DNA of 64,000 bases, from contig NC_065571.1 in the NCBI RefSeq assembly GCF_937616625.2, positions 41,136,651 through 41,200,650 on the forward strand, written 5' to 3'. The position numbers were made by a program, and so were the translations under genes. How positions within the stretch are numbered: position 1 is the first letter of the stretch; each line of letters begins with the position of its first letter. Below, piece after piece: positions 33,001 through 44,813 of the stretch. Source of the DNA: Mercurialis annua. Lineage: Eukaryota > Streptophyta > Magnoliopsida > Malpighiales > Euphorbiaceae. The notes below the pieces were generated by a model. The model was not told the DNA's origin and searched no databases. It worked only from the letters and a program-made list of their open reading frames with translations.

Positions 33001-35464
33001 CAAGTTAAATACGGAGACGAGGAAGGACCATTTTCCGTTACCATTTATCGATCAAATGTTGGAGCGGGTAGCGGGCCACGCTTATTATTGTTTTCTCGAT
33101 GGATATTCCGGGTACAATCAAATTCTTATCTTCCCGGATGACCAAGAGAAAACAACTTTCACATGTCCTTATGGAACGTTTGCTTATCGGAGGATGCCAT
33201 TTGGTCTTTGTAATGCACCGGCAACATTTCAACGATGTATGACTTCCATCATCGCCGATATGATTGAAGATATTATGGAGGTCTTCATGGATGATTTTTC
33301 GGTATTCGGGGACTCTTTTGAGATGTGCTTAAATAATCTTGAACGAGTGTTGGCCCGGTGTGAGGAGACCAATCTAGTCTTGAATTGGGAGAAGTGCCAT
33401 TTCATGGTAGAGGAGGGAATTGTCTTGGGACATAAAATCTCCAAGGACGGCATTGAAGTAGATAGAGCAAAAACGGAAATCATCGAGAAATTACCACCAC
33501 CAACTACCGTAAAAGGCGTTCGGGCCTTCTTAGGGCACGCCGGGTTTTATCGACGATTCATCAAAAATTTCTCTTCCATTGCTCGTCCTTTAACTAATTT
33601 GCTTGTTAAAGATATTCCTTATGAATTTACTAATGATTGCCTTGTTGCTTTTTCTATGTTGAAGGAAGCCCTTATCTCGGCCCCAATTATTTCATCACCC
33701 GATTGGACTCTCCCTTTCGAACTCATGTGTGATGCAAGCGATATAGCACTTGGGTGCGTATTGGGGCAAAGGAAGGAGAAAAAGCTTCATGTGATATACT
33801 ATGCGAGCCGAACATTGGCGGGTGCTCAACTCAATTACACCACCACCGAAAAAGAGATGCTTGCGGTGGTGTTCGCATTGGATAAATTTCGGTCGTACTT
33901 ACTTTGCTCTAAGGTTATCATCTATACGGACCATGCGGCCCTTCGATACCTTTTTGCAAAGCAAGATGCTAAACCGAGACTAATCCGATGGGTGCTTCTT
34001 ATGCAAGAGTTTGACATTGAAATTCGCGACAAGAAAGGAACGGAAAACGTCGTCGCCGACCACTTGTCAAGGTTAGAAATTCCGGAACCAATTATAAGTG
34101 GCGTAGAGATTAATGAAACGTTTCCGGATGAGATGTTGATGGTACTTTCGGAAGTAGAAACGCCATGGTATGCGGATATCGCAAACTATCTATCTTCCGA
34201 AATAATGCCGCCGGATTTGACTTACCACCAAAGGAAGAAGTTCTTGAGCGATGCTAAACGGTTTCTATGGGAGGAACCGTACCTCTTCAAGGTGTGTGGA
34301 GATGGGATTTTGAGGAGATGTGTCCCACTACAAGAGATGATGCCTATACTTAGTCAATGCCATTCCTCGGACTATGCGGGTCACTATGGAACATCAAGGA
34401 CCGCCGCTCGTGTGCTAGAGTGCGGATTCTTTTGGCCTACGCTATTTCGCGATGCAAAAGACTTTGTTAGTCATTGCGATCGATGCCAAAGAGTGGGGAA
34501 CATATCTAAGAGAGATGAAATGCCGCTTACCAACATTCAAGAGGTGGAACTTTTCGATGTATGGGGAATAGACTTCATGGGTCCATTTCCTATGTCGTTT
34601 GGAAAGCAATACATATTGGTGTGCGTAGATTACATTTCAAAATGGGTAGAGGCGGAAGCATTACCCACTAACGATGCCAAAGTAGTGTTGGATTTTCTCA
34701 AACGTTTGATGAATCGATACGGGACTCCTAGAGCAATAATAAGCGACGGTGGATCTCACTTTTGCAATAGGCAATTCGATGCCTTGATGTGGAAATATAA
34801 AGTCTATCATCGGGTCGCTACTCCGTACCATCCTCAAACAAGCGGGCAAGTTGAAGTTTCTAACCGTGAGCTAAAGAGAATTCTAGAGAAAACGGTTAAT
34901 AACACAAGGAAAGATTGGTCACTAAAACTAGATGATGCATTATGGGCATATCGTACGACTTTTAAAACGCCCCTCGGAATGTCTCCATATCGTATTGTTT
35001 TTGGGAAAGCATGCCATCTTCCGGTGGAACTTGAACATAGAGCATATTGGGCCATTAAAAAGCTCAATTTTGACCTTAAAGCGGCGGGGGAGAAACGTAT
35101 GCTTCAACTCAATGAGTTGGACGAATTTCGGTTAAATGCTTATGAAAACGCCAAGCTTTACAAAGAAAAGACGAAACGATGGCACGACGCTCATATCGTT
35201 CCTAAAACTTTTTCGAAAGGCTCTTTTGTCTTGCTCTACAACTCACGCCTCAAATTATTTCCCGGGAAATTAAAATCCCGTTGGAGCGGTCCTTTCAAAA
35301 TTCGAACGGTGGCAAGTCATGGAGCTTTGGAATTGGAGAACTCTAGTGGTGAAATCTTCAAAGTAAATGGACAACGGTGCAAGCCGACCTTTGACGGATC
35401 AAGTGGTGGAACAAATCACGTTCACCGCTCCTACATAAATTCCGGGCCACGGTCTAGCTTTTGA
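30062..35464 (+). CDS. Athila-type Ty3/gypsy gag-pol polyprotein, intact
   Basis: A single frame of 1800 residues. Capsid core at about 150-240 ([37 protein letters not shown]). A zinc knuckle C-x2-C-x4-H-x4-C near 338 ([14 protein letters not shown]). Aspartic protease near 645 with [11 protein letters not shown], then MILGRPF. Reverse transcriptase about 970-1150, with FMDD catalytic motif near 1074. RNase H about 1220-1340. Integrase zinc finger about 1430-1470 (HYGTSR, CDRC) and core with D and D blocks ([15 protein letters not shown]). C-terminal WSGPFKI near 1740. All catalytic residues that I can check are present, so it could be active. It encodes particle assembly, replication in the cytoplasm and nuclear integration. 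A Trp near residue 1576 (tgg) is Arg (cgg) in the truncated copy; the Trp looks derived. Confidence 0.96.
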   Translation: MPNTRRARKPLEPFQSDLTSFERSIRKTARKSKTMEDDRNPPLNHEGIVPPPPHDGLALNRPNERVAPLPVRRTLGEFFLPNVDNANYGCFAPPILANNFEIKPGTIQLLESRCQFYGLEREDPNAHLSKFTEVCNTFKIHNVTEDQIKLRLFPFSLRDKARNWFQSLPSTSITTWKQLAQAFLNKYFSMGKTARMTKEIIDFLQLHGESLYQAWERFKELQRNCPHHHLGREHLVSIFYNGTNEGTRATIDAASGGSLMKKTYDEANNLLKELATNSCSWSTERLRQPPQKGIMTLEQTQEFEAMKAKNATLLAQLEMYKQQANQRNAQLAVVQMGCETCDGHDHSGMDCPVLHQNSNEQVNYVNGQRQGNDPYSNTYNPGWRNHPNFSWRENSGQANANPNMGGANFQGGNRGPQNQGNFNNYRPQPPPGFQNRNTDEGSKIDKLIEEVRTGFKNQASVNHHLETQISQLAISLQNRAQGGLPSTTESNPREQVKAIELRSGKELDDPHASKEKAIDLTTGTNEEEVTELPYVKPPPPPPFVPKVPFPGRLKKTPDNQKFHKFLEIFKKLQINISFADALREMPQYAKFLKEIITKKRSWEDKGTISLTENCSSLILSDLPTKLKDPGSFTIPCKIGDLNSINCLCDLGASINLMPLFPFRDIFGDQTLKQTSMMLQLADHSLKKPYGVVEDVLVKVDKFIFPVDFVVLDYAADKTCPMILGRPFMNTGRALIDVHAGRLTLRIDDDKVEFDMKRIMHNTFEEVECMKLDMIDGIVEELFPVSKVIFHSEETQATSGEEYSKEDEPKAENLIRRESVTPPSSISPPKVELKTLPSHLRYAFLGDNMTLPIIISNNLSETQEARVVKVVKQHILAIGWQISDIRGISPSVVMHKIHLENESRASAQRQRRLNPNMKEVVHKEIVKLLDAGIIYPISDSTWVSPIQCVPKKGGMTVIENEKGEQISTRTVTGWRVCIDYRKLNTETRKDHFPLPFIDQMLERVAGHAYYCFLDGYSGYNQILIFPDDQEKTTFTCPYGTFAYRRMPFGLCNAPATFQRCMTSIIADMIEDIMEVFMDDFSVFGDSFEMCLNNLERVLARCEETNLVLNWEKCHFMVEEGIVLGHKISKDGIEVDRAKTEIIEKLPPPTTVKGVRAFLGHAGFYRRFIKNFSSIARPLTNLLVKDIPYEFTNDCLVAFSMLKEALISAPIISSPDWTLPFELMCDASDIALGCVLGQRKEKKLHVIYYASRTLAGAQLNYTTTEKEMLAVVFALDKFRSYLLCSKVIIYTDHAALRYLFAKQDAKPRLIRWVLLMQEFDIEIRDKKGTENVVADHLSRLEIPEPIISGVEINETFPDEMLMVLSEVETPWYADIANYLSSEIMPPDLTYHQRKKFLSDAKRFLWEEPYLFKVCGDGILRRCVPLQEMMPILSQCHSSDYAGHYGTSRTAARVLECGFFWPTLFRDAKDFVSHCDRCQRVGNISKRDEMPLTNIQEVELFDVWGIDFMGPFPMSFGKQYILVCVDYISKWVEAEALPTNDAKVVLDFLKRLMNRYGTPRAIISDGGSHFCNRQFDALMWKYKVYHRVATPYHPQTSGQVEVSNRELKRILEKTVNNTRKDWSLKLDDALWAYRTTFKTPLGMSPYRIVFGKACHLPVELEHRAYWAIKKLNFDLKAAGEKRMLQLNELDEFRLNAYENAKLYKEKTKRWHDAHIVPKTFSKGSFVLLYNSRLKLFPGKLKSRWSGPFKIRTVASHGALELENSSGEIFKVNGQRCKPTFDGSSGGTNHVHRSYINSGPRSSF

Positions 35465-36231
35465 CCGAAAATAAAGCGCACTCGAGAGGCAATCTCGAGA
35501 GGTTACGTGTTTTGTTTTTTTTTTATTATTATTATTTATTTTATTTTTATTCTTTTTATGCTTATTTAATTTTGATTTGTTTATTTATTTCCGTTTAATT
35601 CCGGGGTGAGTTTTTGTGTTTATGCAGGTATATAAAAGATTTCAGGAGGTTCTCGTTCGGAACAGCTCTTTTCTCGAACGAGAAAGCCAAAAATTGGCCT
35701 TGGTCTCGTTCGAGAAAGATCTTTCTCGTTCGAGACTCAGCCCTCGGATTCTATTTTTTCGAACGTGAAGGCCTTTCTCGTTCGGGACTAGGCAAATTTT
35801 GCCTTTGTCCCGTTCGGAAAAGACCATTCCCGTTCGAGACACAAGGCAATTTTGCCTAGTTTCGATAGGGTTTCGAACGGGACAAAATTAATACTGAGAA
35901 ATAAGCCTAATCCCGTTCGGGATTAAATTATTCCCGTTCGGGAAGCATCAGATATTTTGAAAAATTTGAATTTTGAATTTAAATATGGTAGATTTCTTGG
36001 GACTTGTATTTCTTTTGAAACTTGTGTTTCTTTTAATATTTGTGTTTCCTTGAGATTAGTACTTTGACAAAATTGAATTTTTCACTTGGATTGATGACTT
36101 GGCAAATCTAAACCACTAATTAGTGCTTAAAATTCACTTGGATTGATTACATGGTTTCAATCTAAATCGTTAAATCAAATGGAGAGTTTGAAATTAGTGG
36201 AGGGAAATCTTGAGATTTGATTTATTTTTCC
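35465..36231 (+). other. Athila intergenic region between pol and ORF2 (copy 2)
   Basis: Same layout as 24365-25131: T-rich stretch, palindrome cluster, then AT-rich stretch to the TATA box. One substitution was seen (near 36103). Confidence 0.85.
35650..35943. repeat. Palindrome cluster, CTCGTTCGAG/CCCGTTCGGG type (copy 2)
   Basis: Identical in sequence to the cluster at 24550-24843, including the 34-bp near-palindrome at 35703-35736. Confidence 0.85.
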
Positions 36232-36239
36232 TATAAATA
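36232..36239 (+). promoter_or_regulatory. TATA box before Athila ORF2 (copy 2)
   Basis: TATAAATA, 108 bp upstream of the ORF2 ATG at 36340 and 289 bp after the palindrome cluster; identical to copy 1. Confidence 0.55.
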
Positions 36240-36339
36240 CCTTGCATTGTTATTCATTTTTCTTAACCAACATAATTCTTCTAATATTTTCTCTTCTTAT
36301 TCTCTTAAATTTTTCTTAGAAAATTCACATTCCGCAAAA

Positions 36340-37686
36340 ATGGTACGAAGCAAAAACGCCGAAAATCAACCAATCCGTCGTTCCAGCACGAGAAATCAAG
36401 AAGCGGCGAATCCACCCTTGCCGGCCGTGGGAAGGGGACGTACTAAATCAACCGCTCCATCCTCATCTCGGGTTAACACCTCGGAAATATTGACTACTCG
36501 CTATAACGCACCTTTCCAAATCCATACGGAGGAGGAAGGTGATTTATATTTGAGTATCAAAGAAAGGGAAATGGTAGTTCCATTTCAAATCGATTTTGAT
36601 GATATGGAAAGCCTTGGCATCAAGGATGAGGTCGAGCGCTATTTGGAGATTTTGGGTTTATCGGCATTATCAAAGGTTAGTCATCACTCTTACGATGAAA
36701 TTACTCGTGAATTCTTCTCTACTCTCAAACCGGTTAGCGGTTCTCCTACATCTATTTCTTTCCGCATCAACAACACTAGCCATACACTTAGTGTTGAAGA
36801 TTTGGTGGAAATATTTGGAATGAAGGGAACGGGGTTGATGGATTGGGATCAAAATTTTGATCAAGTGGAGATATGGAGAGAATTGACGGATCGTGATGAT
36901 TATCGGTCAAGGGGATCCAAAATTAATGAAATCAAAGACATAGCTATTGTGGTGTTTTTGAAGTGGTTTGGGCACTCGTTTGGCGGGCGTAGTGAATATT
37001 CGAAGGTGGCCAAGAGTGATCTTTTAGCTTTGAATGCTATTTTGCATCCGGAGATAGAAGCCTACCAAGTCAACACGGCGTATCGTCTTTTGAAGCGATT
37101 GAGGGAAGTTCCAACCGAATTATCCAAGATTGGCTATGGTTTCATTATACGTGCTTTGGCCGAGAAATACAATTGTATGCCTACGGCGTCTACTTTGGCA
37201 ACTTTTGAGACCATTCTAGCACGGTCTCTTAACATCAACCATTTGGATGTCGCCGGATTTGTGAAGAAGGGAGAAGTTATTCCCTATAATAGAAGGGTAC
37301 GATTGGTGACACGAACACGACGAGAAGCGGTAGCACGGGAAGAAGAAGGAGGAGAAGGAAGAAGAGCGGGGAAGGAACCCGTGGAAACTTCTCAAGCCGG
37401 AGAAGCGGCTCATGTTTCCGGGTTTGACCACCGGTTTTCTGAGTTGGTTGAGCAAAACCGGACCGGATGGGAGCAAAACCGGGTAGGTTGGGAAACTAAC
37501 CAAAAATTACTTGAAGATATCCGACGTGAACAACATGTTGGTCTTGCACAACTTCAATGGAGGCAAGATCGAATGCGGGCACGACTTAATCGGCAAGAGG
37601 ATTTTCTTCGGGGTTATTTTAATGCCGCCGGCGGAGAGCGTTATCCATCACCGGAACCATCACCGGATCCACCGGCCTTTGACTAG
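36340..37686 (+). CDS. Athila ORF2, ATHILA ORF-1-like protein (copy 2)
   Basis: 448 codons, open and uninterrupted, downstream of the intact gag-pol and on the same strand. Start chosen at MVRSKNAENQ because a TATA box and pyrimidine-rich leader lie within the upstream open extension (36217-36339). Domain layout is as in the first copy: basic N-terminus, globular ATHILA ORF-1-like centre (WFGHSFGGRSEYSKVAKSD), and a C-terminal helix with repeated WEQNRVGWETNQ-type heptads. There are no membrane segments, unlike the envelope-like ORFs reported at this position in some Athila elements. Function is unknown. It would need a separate or spliced RNA, since gag-pol ends 875 bp upstream. Confidence 0.78.
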   Translation: MVRSKNAENQPIRRSSTRNQEAANPPLPAVGRGRTKSTAPSSSRVNTSEILTTRYNAPFQIHTEEEGDLYLSIKEREMVVPFQIDFDDMESLGIKDEVERYLEILGLSALSKVSHHSYDEITREFFSTLKPVSGSPTSISFRINNTSHTLSVEDLVEIFGMKGTGLMDWDQNFDQVEIWRELTDRDDYRSRGSKINEIKDIAIVVFLKWFGHSFGGRSEYSKVAKSDLLALNAILHPEIEAYQVNTAYRLLKRLREVPTELSKIGYGFIIRALAEKYNCMPTASTLATFETILARSLNINHLDVAGFVKKGEVIPYNRRVRLVTRTRREAVAREEEGGEGRRAGKEPVETSQAGEAAHVSGFDHRFSELVEQNRTGWEQNRVGWETNQKLLEDIRREQHVGLAQLQWRQDRMRARLNRQEDFLRGYFNAAGGERYPSPEPSPDPPAFD

Positions 37687-39405
37687 AGCGAGATTTGTTT
37701 TTCTAAACCCAAACTCCGTTAATTTTCTATTTTTATTTTTCTTATTTCTTAGCTTTGGGGACATAGCTAGAAATAGTGTGAGGAGGGGGGAAGAAAATTT
37801 TATCTTTCGTTTGGGTTATTTTTTTCGGTGATTTATCTTTATTTTCAGTGTTATTAGGTAGTTTATTTTCAGTTTTAGGGTATTAATGTGGTCTATTTTC
37901 AAAGGCTTGTATTGCATTAAATCTTTGTCTTTTAATTATGAAAGTGTTAGTTGATTTGGTGTGTATCTTAATTAATTTGTCAATCTTAGATTTCCCCGAA
38001 TCGATGAATGTATGAAACGCGACTTCTTAAATTCGACAATTGATAAGCGATGCTTGCTTAATGACTTAATAATTCGTTGACATAATCCGATGAAATAAGG
38101 GTGAATTCAAAATTTAGACTTGTTCAAATCGTTGAAACATAATTGAATAACTTGATGCGGATTCATGAGATGTTGATTGTTTATTTTTATAGTCGTTTCT
38201 AAACTTTTGGCATAAGTAGCATAATTTTTGTAGGAATTGAGTTTATGGCATAACACTACACACTTTTGAGAGTTTTGAGCTTAATTTTCTTGTTGTGAGT
38301 GTTGATTTCATGTTCTATTCCTAGAACTTGCTCGGTGTCCGTTTAAAGTTACATGATTGAGTTTTCAACAATTAAATGATTATGGCAATTAGGTATAACT
38401 TTTCGTTTAGACCACTTAAATAGACTACCCTTTATCCCTTAGATTACACCAATTTGAGCCTTAAACCTTTTTATTGTTTTTACCATATTTTACCCTTTAC
38501 CGTTCTATGTTTTACCTCTTTTGTTTACCTTATCGACTTAATGAATTATCTATTATAACTATGATGAATATAGGTGATTAATAACTCAAGATTAGTGAAA
38601 AGAGAAAGTGAACTACATTGTGCTTAAAAGATAAAGTTACGCCTTGAAAAAAGAAAAAAAAAAGAGAGATAGAAATTTGCAAGCAAAAGCTTCAAAAAGA
38701 AGAAAAAAAAAATTCTGAGATTGCAAAAAAGCAATGAGTAAAGCGTAATTCAAAAAGAAAAGAAAGTTATAAGTTCATATAAACGCAAAAGCGGAGTTAG
38801 ATCGACCTATAAGTTAATAGTAGTAATAAATAGTTTATTAAGTTGATAATTAGCCTTTGTTTTATCCTTTTTACCTACCCTTTACCTTAACCACGTTACA
38901 ACCCCATTAAAGACCATATGATTTTTGTTGATTACCGAATCAAGTAGCGGAGTCCGGGACTATGAGCAAGCTTATGGTGAGTATTCATGTTTTCAAGTGT
39001 GAGTTTTTCTTTTGATTATATATACCCTAAACACTTGTTATTATATTGATGCCATTAGCTCGGATTCTACTAAATTGTGCTATGATTTGCTTAAGTGGAA
39101 AAAAATTGATTATTTTCCATGTCCCGCAAGTGATAGTGAAGCTTGAAGTGTGATTCAATTTGACCTTGTACTAATGAGTTAGTAACCGTTGTTATATTGA
39201 ATTATGTCATAAAATTATTATTGTTATTTGATTTCATCATTATTTAGTTGTCGGTTTTAGAAGGTTGTTTTTCATATTATTCATAGGGTCGGGGATTTCT
39301 ATTATTGATTTATCAATAAGTAATGGGCTAAATTTGCTAACATATTTTGTAGAGTAAGATTTATTTCTTGCTTGAGGACAAGCAAAGGGTAAGTGTGAGG
39401 AGGTT
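37687..39405 (+). other. Athila 3' non-coding region with polypurine tract (copy 2)
   Basis: Same content as 26587-28306: A/G-rich tract (38645-38765), hairpin ttgcttg-agga-caagcaa (39368-39385) and polypurine tract ending at 39405. No coding supported. Confidence 0.85.
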
Positions 39406-39623
39406 TGATAGGAGTATTTTACTCATATATTTAAGGTCTATTTTACTCGGTTTTTCATCATGCGTAGTATTATTTTTATACATTATTTGGCGTTTTTATG
39501 TTTAATAGTGTTTGTTAGTGTTTCAGTGGAAATTAGGTGAAAAACGACTATTTGGGGCAAATTTATGGTGGATTGCGTGTACGAGTAAAAGCGTAGCTTG
39601 CGGACGAAGAAATTGAAGTTTCA

Positions 39624-39892
39624 CGAACGAGATTGAGCAAAAATAGGTTGTTCCCGTTCGAAACAAAGGTTTCTCGAACGGGAACCATGCAGAATGAGCA
39701 TGAGTCTCGAACGAGAAGGCCTTGTCTCGTTCGGGACTCAAGAGGAAATCAACATCTCACGAACGTGACACAAAGGACCAAACGAGAGCAAAGCTCTCGG
39801 TTCACGTTTTTTCGAACGTGAACGAGGCTCCCGTTCGGGAACCATGTTAAAACTGGGCATGTCTCGAACGGGACTATGGCTTCCCGAACGGG
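39624..39892. repeat. Palindrome cluster in Athila LTR (right copy)
   Basis: Identical to 28525-28793. Confidence 0.85.
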
Positions 39893-40017
39893 AAAGAAGA
39901 AAATTACGCGTGCAGCAGACTTTGAATTGGACTGAAATTCTTCCTCAAATCACAATTACAACTCCTATTACAAATTGATTTGTAATACGAGTTAGAAGAC
40001 TCCGGAACTTCTCCTAC

Positions 40018-40025
40018 TATATAAA
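40018..40025 (+). promoter_or_regulatory. LTR TATA box (right Athila LTR)
   Basis: TATATAAA, same context as 28919. In this LTR it could drive transcription outward toward the downstream gene, about 4.8 kb away. Confidence 0.55.
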
Positions 40026-40994
40026 GACCTTGTACTAGACTCAATTTAGTATGTAGAATAATTTAGACTACATTAGTTTTATTTTCATTCTCTTAAAATA
40101 GCGTTTTAGCTTCTGTTTCTCAGCAGTTTATAAGTAGTTTATTATTAGTTTCTGCAAAGAACGATTGTGAAGATTTCAAGTTTAATCTAGACGATTCTTC
40201 CGAAATTGACAACTCCGGTATTTATTGTTCTAATTATGTTTAATTATTCATCTTCTTCTTTGTTTAATTTAAGCTTAAGCATGTGTAACTAAATCCTTTG
40301 TTCGGGGATTGATATGAACATTTAGATTAGTTTTCGAATTGGATTAGGATTTATTAAGTGAGTAAAATTGTGTTTTAATTACTAAGATTAATGCTTGAAT
40401 TAATTTGATCACTTAGTTCATGATTTTGTGTTTAATTAACTAATTGAGAGATTGTTAATTAAATAGACATAGGTAATTAAAAACTTAGAGGAAAACGCCG
40501 TGAGAGCGGGTTGGAATTTAGGTAGTCGTTGAGTTTGCTTCATAATTACAATTTAATCATTTAATTCAGTTTTAATATTGTGAGAGCAAGTTAATAATTG
40601 ATTAGCTAATTAGGTTGTGATTTTATTTGAATCTTTGAGCCTTGAGAGAGAGCGGGATTCAGTGCATTAGAATAGCTCGATTCATAATAAAATCACTAGA
40701 TAAATTTTGATTCATTCTTCTACTAGTTTATTTGGAATTATCAATCCTTGAGCTTTTTACCATTATTGTTTAAACTCCAATTTATTTGTTTGATTTCAGA
40801 TTTTTAGTCTAATTACTTAAGTTAATTCACTTTAGATTATAATTAGTTTACACAAATCCATTTATTTTCCTACTAGCCAATTAAAGAATATTAGAAATTA
40901 GTTGTTTAGTTCATTGTTCCTTGTGGGATCGATACTTGGTCTTCCAAGTTATATTACTTGCGCGATATCGTACACTTGAGATTATTTGCCAACA

Positions 40995-41967
40995 GAGTCC
41001 GGTATCACCTGAGAGTGGATCTCCTGTGACTCGGCTCCATTATATTTACTATGGGATTCGGTATTCATCATTAGCCCCCCCGCAAGTGAGTTGAAGTAGT
41101 TGGTATTCATGCCTTAGTGGATTTTAGCTCTTTTGGAGCTGAGTCCCCTTATACGGGCGAGTCGCTTTGTATTCCGGGCGAGTCGTTTCATATGTTTGTG
41201 GGTGACGTTTCTTCTTTAGTAAGATTCTGCGTTGCCACGTGTCGACATTTAGTGATTTAACGATTAATGATTTATTCAAAACTCTTCATATTTAATCTCT
41301 TTGCATTTCTTTTTTCCCTCTCACTTGCTTTTCGAATTTGTTCTTATTTCTGCAACTATTTCCTCTTCGTTCTTTGTCTGATTATTTGGTTCTTCGTGAC
41401 TTGTTTTATCCAGATCTTCAGGTATGTTCCCTTTTGTTACTTGGATGTTAATATGGTTTTCTTCCTTGTATATGTTCTTCATGATCATTGTTCTGGAAAT
41501 TCCTTTTCTGTTCTTGATGTTCTTCGATGTGTTCTTCAATGTGTTCTTCAATATATTTCTTGTTTGATCTTTATTTTGTATTCATATTTGTATTTTCCTG
41601 TTCTAGGATGCCTCTTAGTCGAGTGGAAGATGCATGCGCTACTATGGCTTTTACCAGATCAAAGCTTCGTAGGAGTGAAGTCTTAAATATCTATTTTAAG
41701 TATAGCTTTCCTTTCGATTATATGGTAATATTACCTGGTGCCGATATGGCTGCCTCCGATTATCCGGGTTCTTCTTGTAGGGCGGTTCTTTTCGAGGAGC
41801 AGTTTGCTGCTGGTCTTAGGTTTCCTTTAGACTCGTTTTTAGTAGAAGTGTGCAGGGATTTACAGGTCGCTCTGGGACAATTTTATCCCGGTACGATTAA
41901 AGTAGTGCTCGGCTTTTCAGAGGCGTGTAGGCTTCGGGGTTGTGCCCCTTCTCTCAACGTTAAATAA
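40995..41967 (+). pseudogene. Fragment of another gypsy-type transposon
   Basis: This is the sequence into which the Athila element inserted. A frame from ATG 41608 to 41967 encodes 119 residues with VLFEEQFAAGLRFPLDSFLVEVCRDLQVALGQFYPGT, a pattern typical of the plant 'putative gypsy type transposon' family (N-terminal ORF of some Tat/Ogre-like elements). A plausible intron (caggtatgtt at 41420 to ttctag at 41607) precedes the ATG. The region 40995-41266 is non-coding, probably LTR or leader. The frame breaks off at 41967 into unrelated AT-rich DNA, so the fragment is truncated. Confidence 0.6.
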
Positions 41968-44490
41968 TTTTTTTGTATTAACTAATTCAACACTTTATAA
42001 ATAAAGTATATGTAATGTATTTTATTATTTAATTAATATTTTTAAAATTAGCAAACATAATTAAAAATACATATATAAACATATTTAGTAAAGATATTAT
42101 TAAAATTGATAATATATTTTATTATAAATAAATATATGAATGTATTTTATAAGTATTGAATAGTTCATGGGTATAAGTGTAAAATGTTTAAAATTTTATT
42201 ATTTAGAAATATGTTGAAAATATTTTTTTAGAATGAAAATAGATTTAATTGTTGTGCTATAGTGTAATTTTAGAGTAAAATTCACACTATTTTTGAATAT
42301 TGTTGGAGATGCATTTATAATTTTATACATTACATTTTATTTATTTTCCTCTTACATTCCTTTATTTTTTTTAATTCTCTGTCAAATGATAAAAAATTTG
42401 AAATTTCAACCCAAGTGTTGTTCTCTCCCAATTTTTATAGATTTCCAAACAAAGGACAGAGAGACGCCATATTGAGAAGAAATAAAGAACATTATTGGCC
42501 ATATTCATTCACTTTTGGGATTAAATAGACTAGAATGTTAACTTTGGGTGGTGGCTTTTACTGACAAATTTAGGGACCAATTTGAAACTTTCGCCTCCAA
42601 TATCGACCATTCTCAAATCTCAAACTTACATGCCACGTCAAGATTGGTCATGTTTGGTTCAATTTCGGAGAAAGAAATTGAGTAGACTGCTGCTCTTGTC
42701 AGTATACACTGGTGGGGCCCAATAAAAAGCAGAGAATTTAGGATAAAACAAACCGAAAAAATATCTCTTTTCCCCATGATAATTAATTAATTAACAATTA
42801 TAGATATCAAATGCCATATTCGCCCTTTGCCTTTTCATTTAATTCCTAATCTACCCTTCAGGTTTGCTTTTATAATTTTTAGAATTTACTTTTATATCCT
42901 GTCCAGTTTTGGCGGGTTGTGTGCATTGATGGAATAAGTATGGTACAAAGTCAGGGTACGATTGTCATTTTGAGATATTCTAAAACGGCTACTTTTTTGC
43001 CCGACGTTCTAGCTCTAGATCATTAAGAATCTTCCCCTTTTGTTGAATTTGAAATTATTTTCCGAAATTGTCCTTATTGTTCAACTTTTTTGCACCAGCT
43101 GCCACCATTTATGCTTGAAGAAATTTGGACAGCCAGTTAAAAATTTGTAAACTTTAATTTTACAAACATACCCCTTGAAGCAATTTTCATTTTTTACATT
43201 CTGTTTTAATTGAAACTTTTAATATATAATATTTAGATAACAACAATACAATAATTAGTTCAGTTTGTGTTTACTAGTAAGAGCATCTCCACTCTAGTGC
43301 TAAAATACCTCACAATGCTATAATTTAGCATTTAATATAAAAAACACATCTCCATTGCACTTCTATTTCATGTGCTAAATTTAGCATATGTTAAACTTTG
43401 TGCCAAATTTGTTAGAAAGTTTAGCATATGCCAAATTTATTTATATCTAAATTATTTACTGATTTGCCATTAATAATGATAATCACTTATAAAATTATAA
43501 ATTTAGCATTTAGTTTAGCATTTTGCAATGGAGTGAATTTCAATAATATATAATATATATAGCATTTTATCTTATTTTGTGCTAAAAATAACATAAAAAA
43601 TACAACATGCTATAATTAGCTATGTATAATTTTTTTTTTTTGATATTACATGAGACCCCATTATTTTCATATTTAAAATATTATAATTACTTTTTATTGA
43701 TAATATTATTCCTCTAAATATAGCACTATTTTAAAATTTTGTAAGTACATGCTTGAGCTTAACCCATAAATTGATACATAGTATGAGTTTCTTTATTTAT
43801 TACTCCATAAAAACTAAAAAAGTCTAAAATTGTAGCTAATCAAGAAAAAGAGAGACCAACATATAATAAAAGGTAGGTAAGCAATATCTATTGAAGAAGT
43901 TGAATTTAATCCCATTTTCTTATATATTTTGGTATATACACGCTTCTTCTTTGAAACTCACCATATTTCTATATTAGATAAAACCATTTATTTAGTTTTC
44001 TGAAATCATCTCCAAAAATTATTAATATTTCATGCCTATTTTTACTTATTTTACTGCTAATAAGTAATTGTGAGACTATCAAAATATCCGGTTTGGTGTG
44101 ATGGTTTAAAAATGAGTCACCAGGGAGTTATAATCACGAATTTAAATTTCAGCTACGTCTTTTTTAAAAGAATAGAGTGGTTAGAGTTAGATTGGTGATC
44201 ATTATAGCTTGAATTTACCATATGTGTGGACTTATGGACGATCCACATTCCGTAGTTTAACAGTGATTCTGAATTTCGGTTCAAGAAAGTGAGTCATCGT
44301 CTCGAGAAAAAAAAGGAAAATCATTCTAGGGGTAATTAAGTAGTTAAACAAATTCAAATTGATGGCATTAACGTGATAAAACCAAAAATGAAGACCACTG
44401 TTAACACATGACACGAAGCTCAAGAATAAATAAAAAAAGTAAAACCCGCCAATAGCAGTAAAAAGGCAGTCTTTTATTAGTAAATTTCAA
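41968..44490. other. Intergenic region upstream of the callose synthase gene
   Basis: AT-rich and without a supported gene. 43276-43640 contains gagcatctccact followed by many tttagcat/atgctaaa inverted copies and the pair ctccattgca/tgcaatggag, possibly a decayed MITE. 44095-44320 may be a decayed tRNA-derived SINE. 42480-42780 is less AT-rich and includes a tggggcccaat motif. Promoter elements of the downstream gene presumably lie in the last 1-2 kb, but I cannot assign a TATA box. Confidence 0.6.
44095..44320 (+). repeat. Possible decayed SINE
   Basis: ggtgtgatgg (box A-like) is followed about 40 bases later by cacgaatttaaatttcagc, which reads like a box B (GGTTCRAATCCCAGC) after C-to-T decay. 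A run of eight A occurs near 44309. Speculative. Confidence 0.3.
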
Positions 44491-44813
44491 GTAAACTTTC
44501 ATTTTCTTTCTCTGCTTTTTCCTCTCTCTAACAAACAAATACAAACACAAACACAAACACTCCACTCACTGTTTTTTAAGCTTCCTTTCTTGCTAAGTAG
44601 CTTACACTTCCAGTTTCTCTCTCTTCCTTTTAGGGTTTACTTCTCTCTCTAACTCTTTTCTTTTCTCTTCAAATCCTTCCCTTAGAGGATTTTCCTAATT
44701 TAGTAATTTTACTGGATGACTTGCGAGCTTGTTGTAATCTGTGTTTTTTTTTTGAATTTTTGATGGTTTTTTGAGGGGATTGTACGGTGAGGGAGAGGGA
44801 TAGAGGGGTAAAT
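44491..44813 (+). promoter_or_regulatory. Probable 5' UTR of the callose synthase gene
   Basis: A pyrimidine-rich stretch (repeated tctctct, ttcctt) with an acaaacacaaacac tract at 44532-44556, typical of plant leader sequence. The transcription start cannot be fixed. No upstream ATG in the CDS frame disrupts it except one at 44787 that is in frame and would add nine residues. Confidence 0.5.

Larger units (their letters stand above)
33444..39405 (+). repeat. Long direct repeat of 22344-28306
   Basis: This segment of the complete element is duplicated at 22344-28306, with an offset of 11,100 bp (11,099 after the A-run near 27555). By eye I count about seven substitutions and one single-base indel in 5.96 kb. 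Homology starts sharply at 22344/33444. Confidence 0.95.
39406..40994 (+). mobile_element. Athila 3' LTR, right copy (1589 bp)
   Basis: It starts TGATAGGAG and ends GCCAACA at 40994. The flanking pentamer gagtc (40995-40999) should be the target duplication; its partner was lost with the 5' end of the tandem. The TATA box is at 40018-40025 and the palindrome cluster at 39624-39892. It differs from the middle LTR only in its last 749 bp. Confidence 0.95.

Noticed and set aside
36217..36339. N-terminal extension of Athila ORF2 as a signal peptide
   Set aside because: The 41 extra codons overlap the TATA box and leader; the hydrophobic look comes from T-rich sequence, and the downstream ATG fits better.
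43276..43640. Complete MITE upstream of the callose synthase gene
   Set aside because: The left-end motif gagcatctccact is typical, but no matching inverted right end or target duplication was found.
44787..44813. Upstream in-frame ATG as callose synthase start
   Set aside because: It would add nine charged residues not typical of the family; the ATG at 44814 matches the usual N-terminal start. It cannot be fully excluded.
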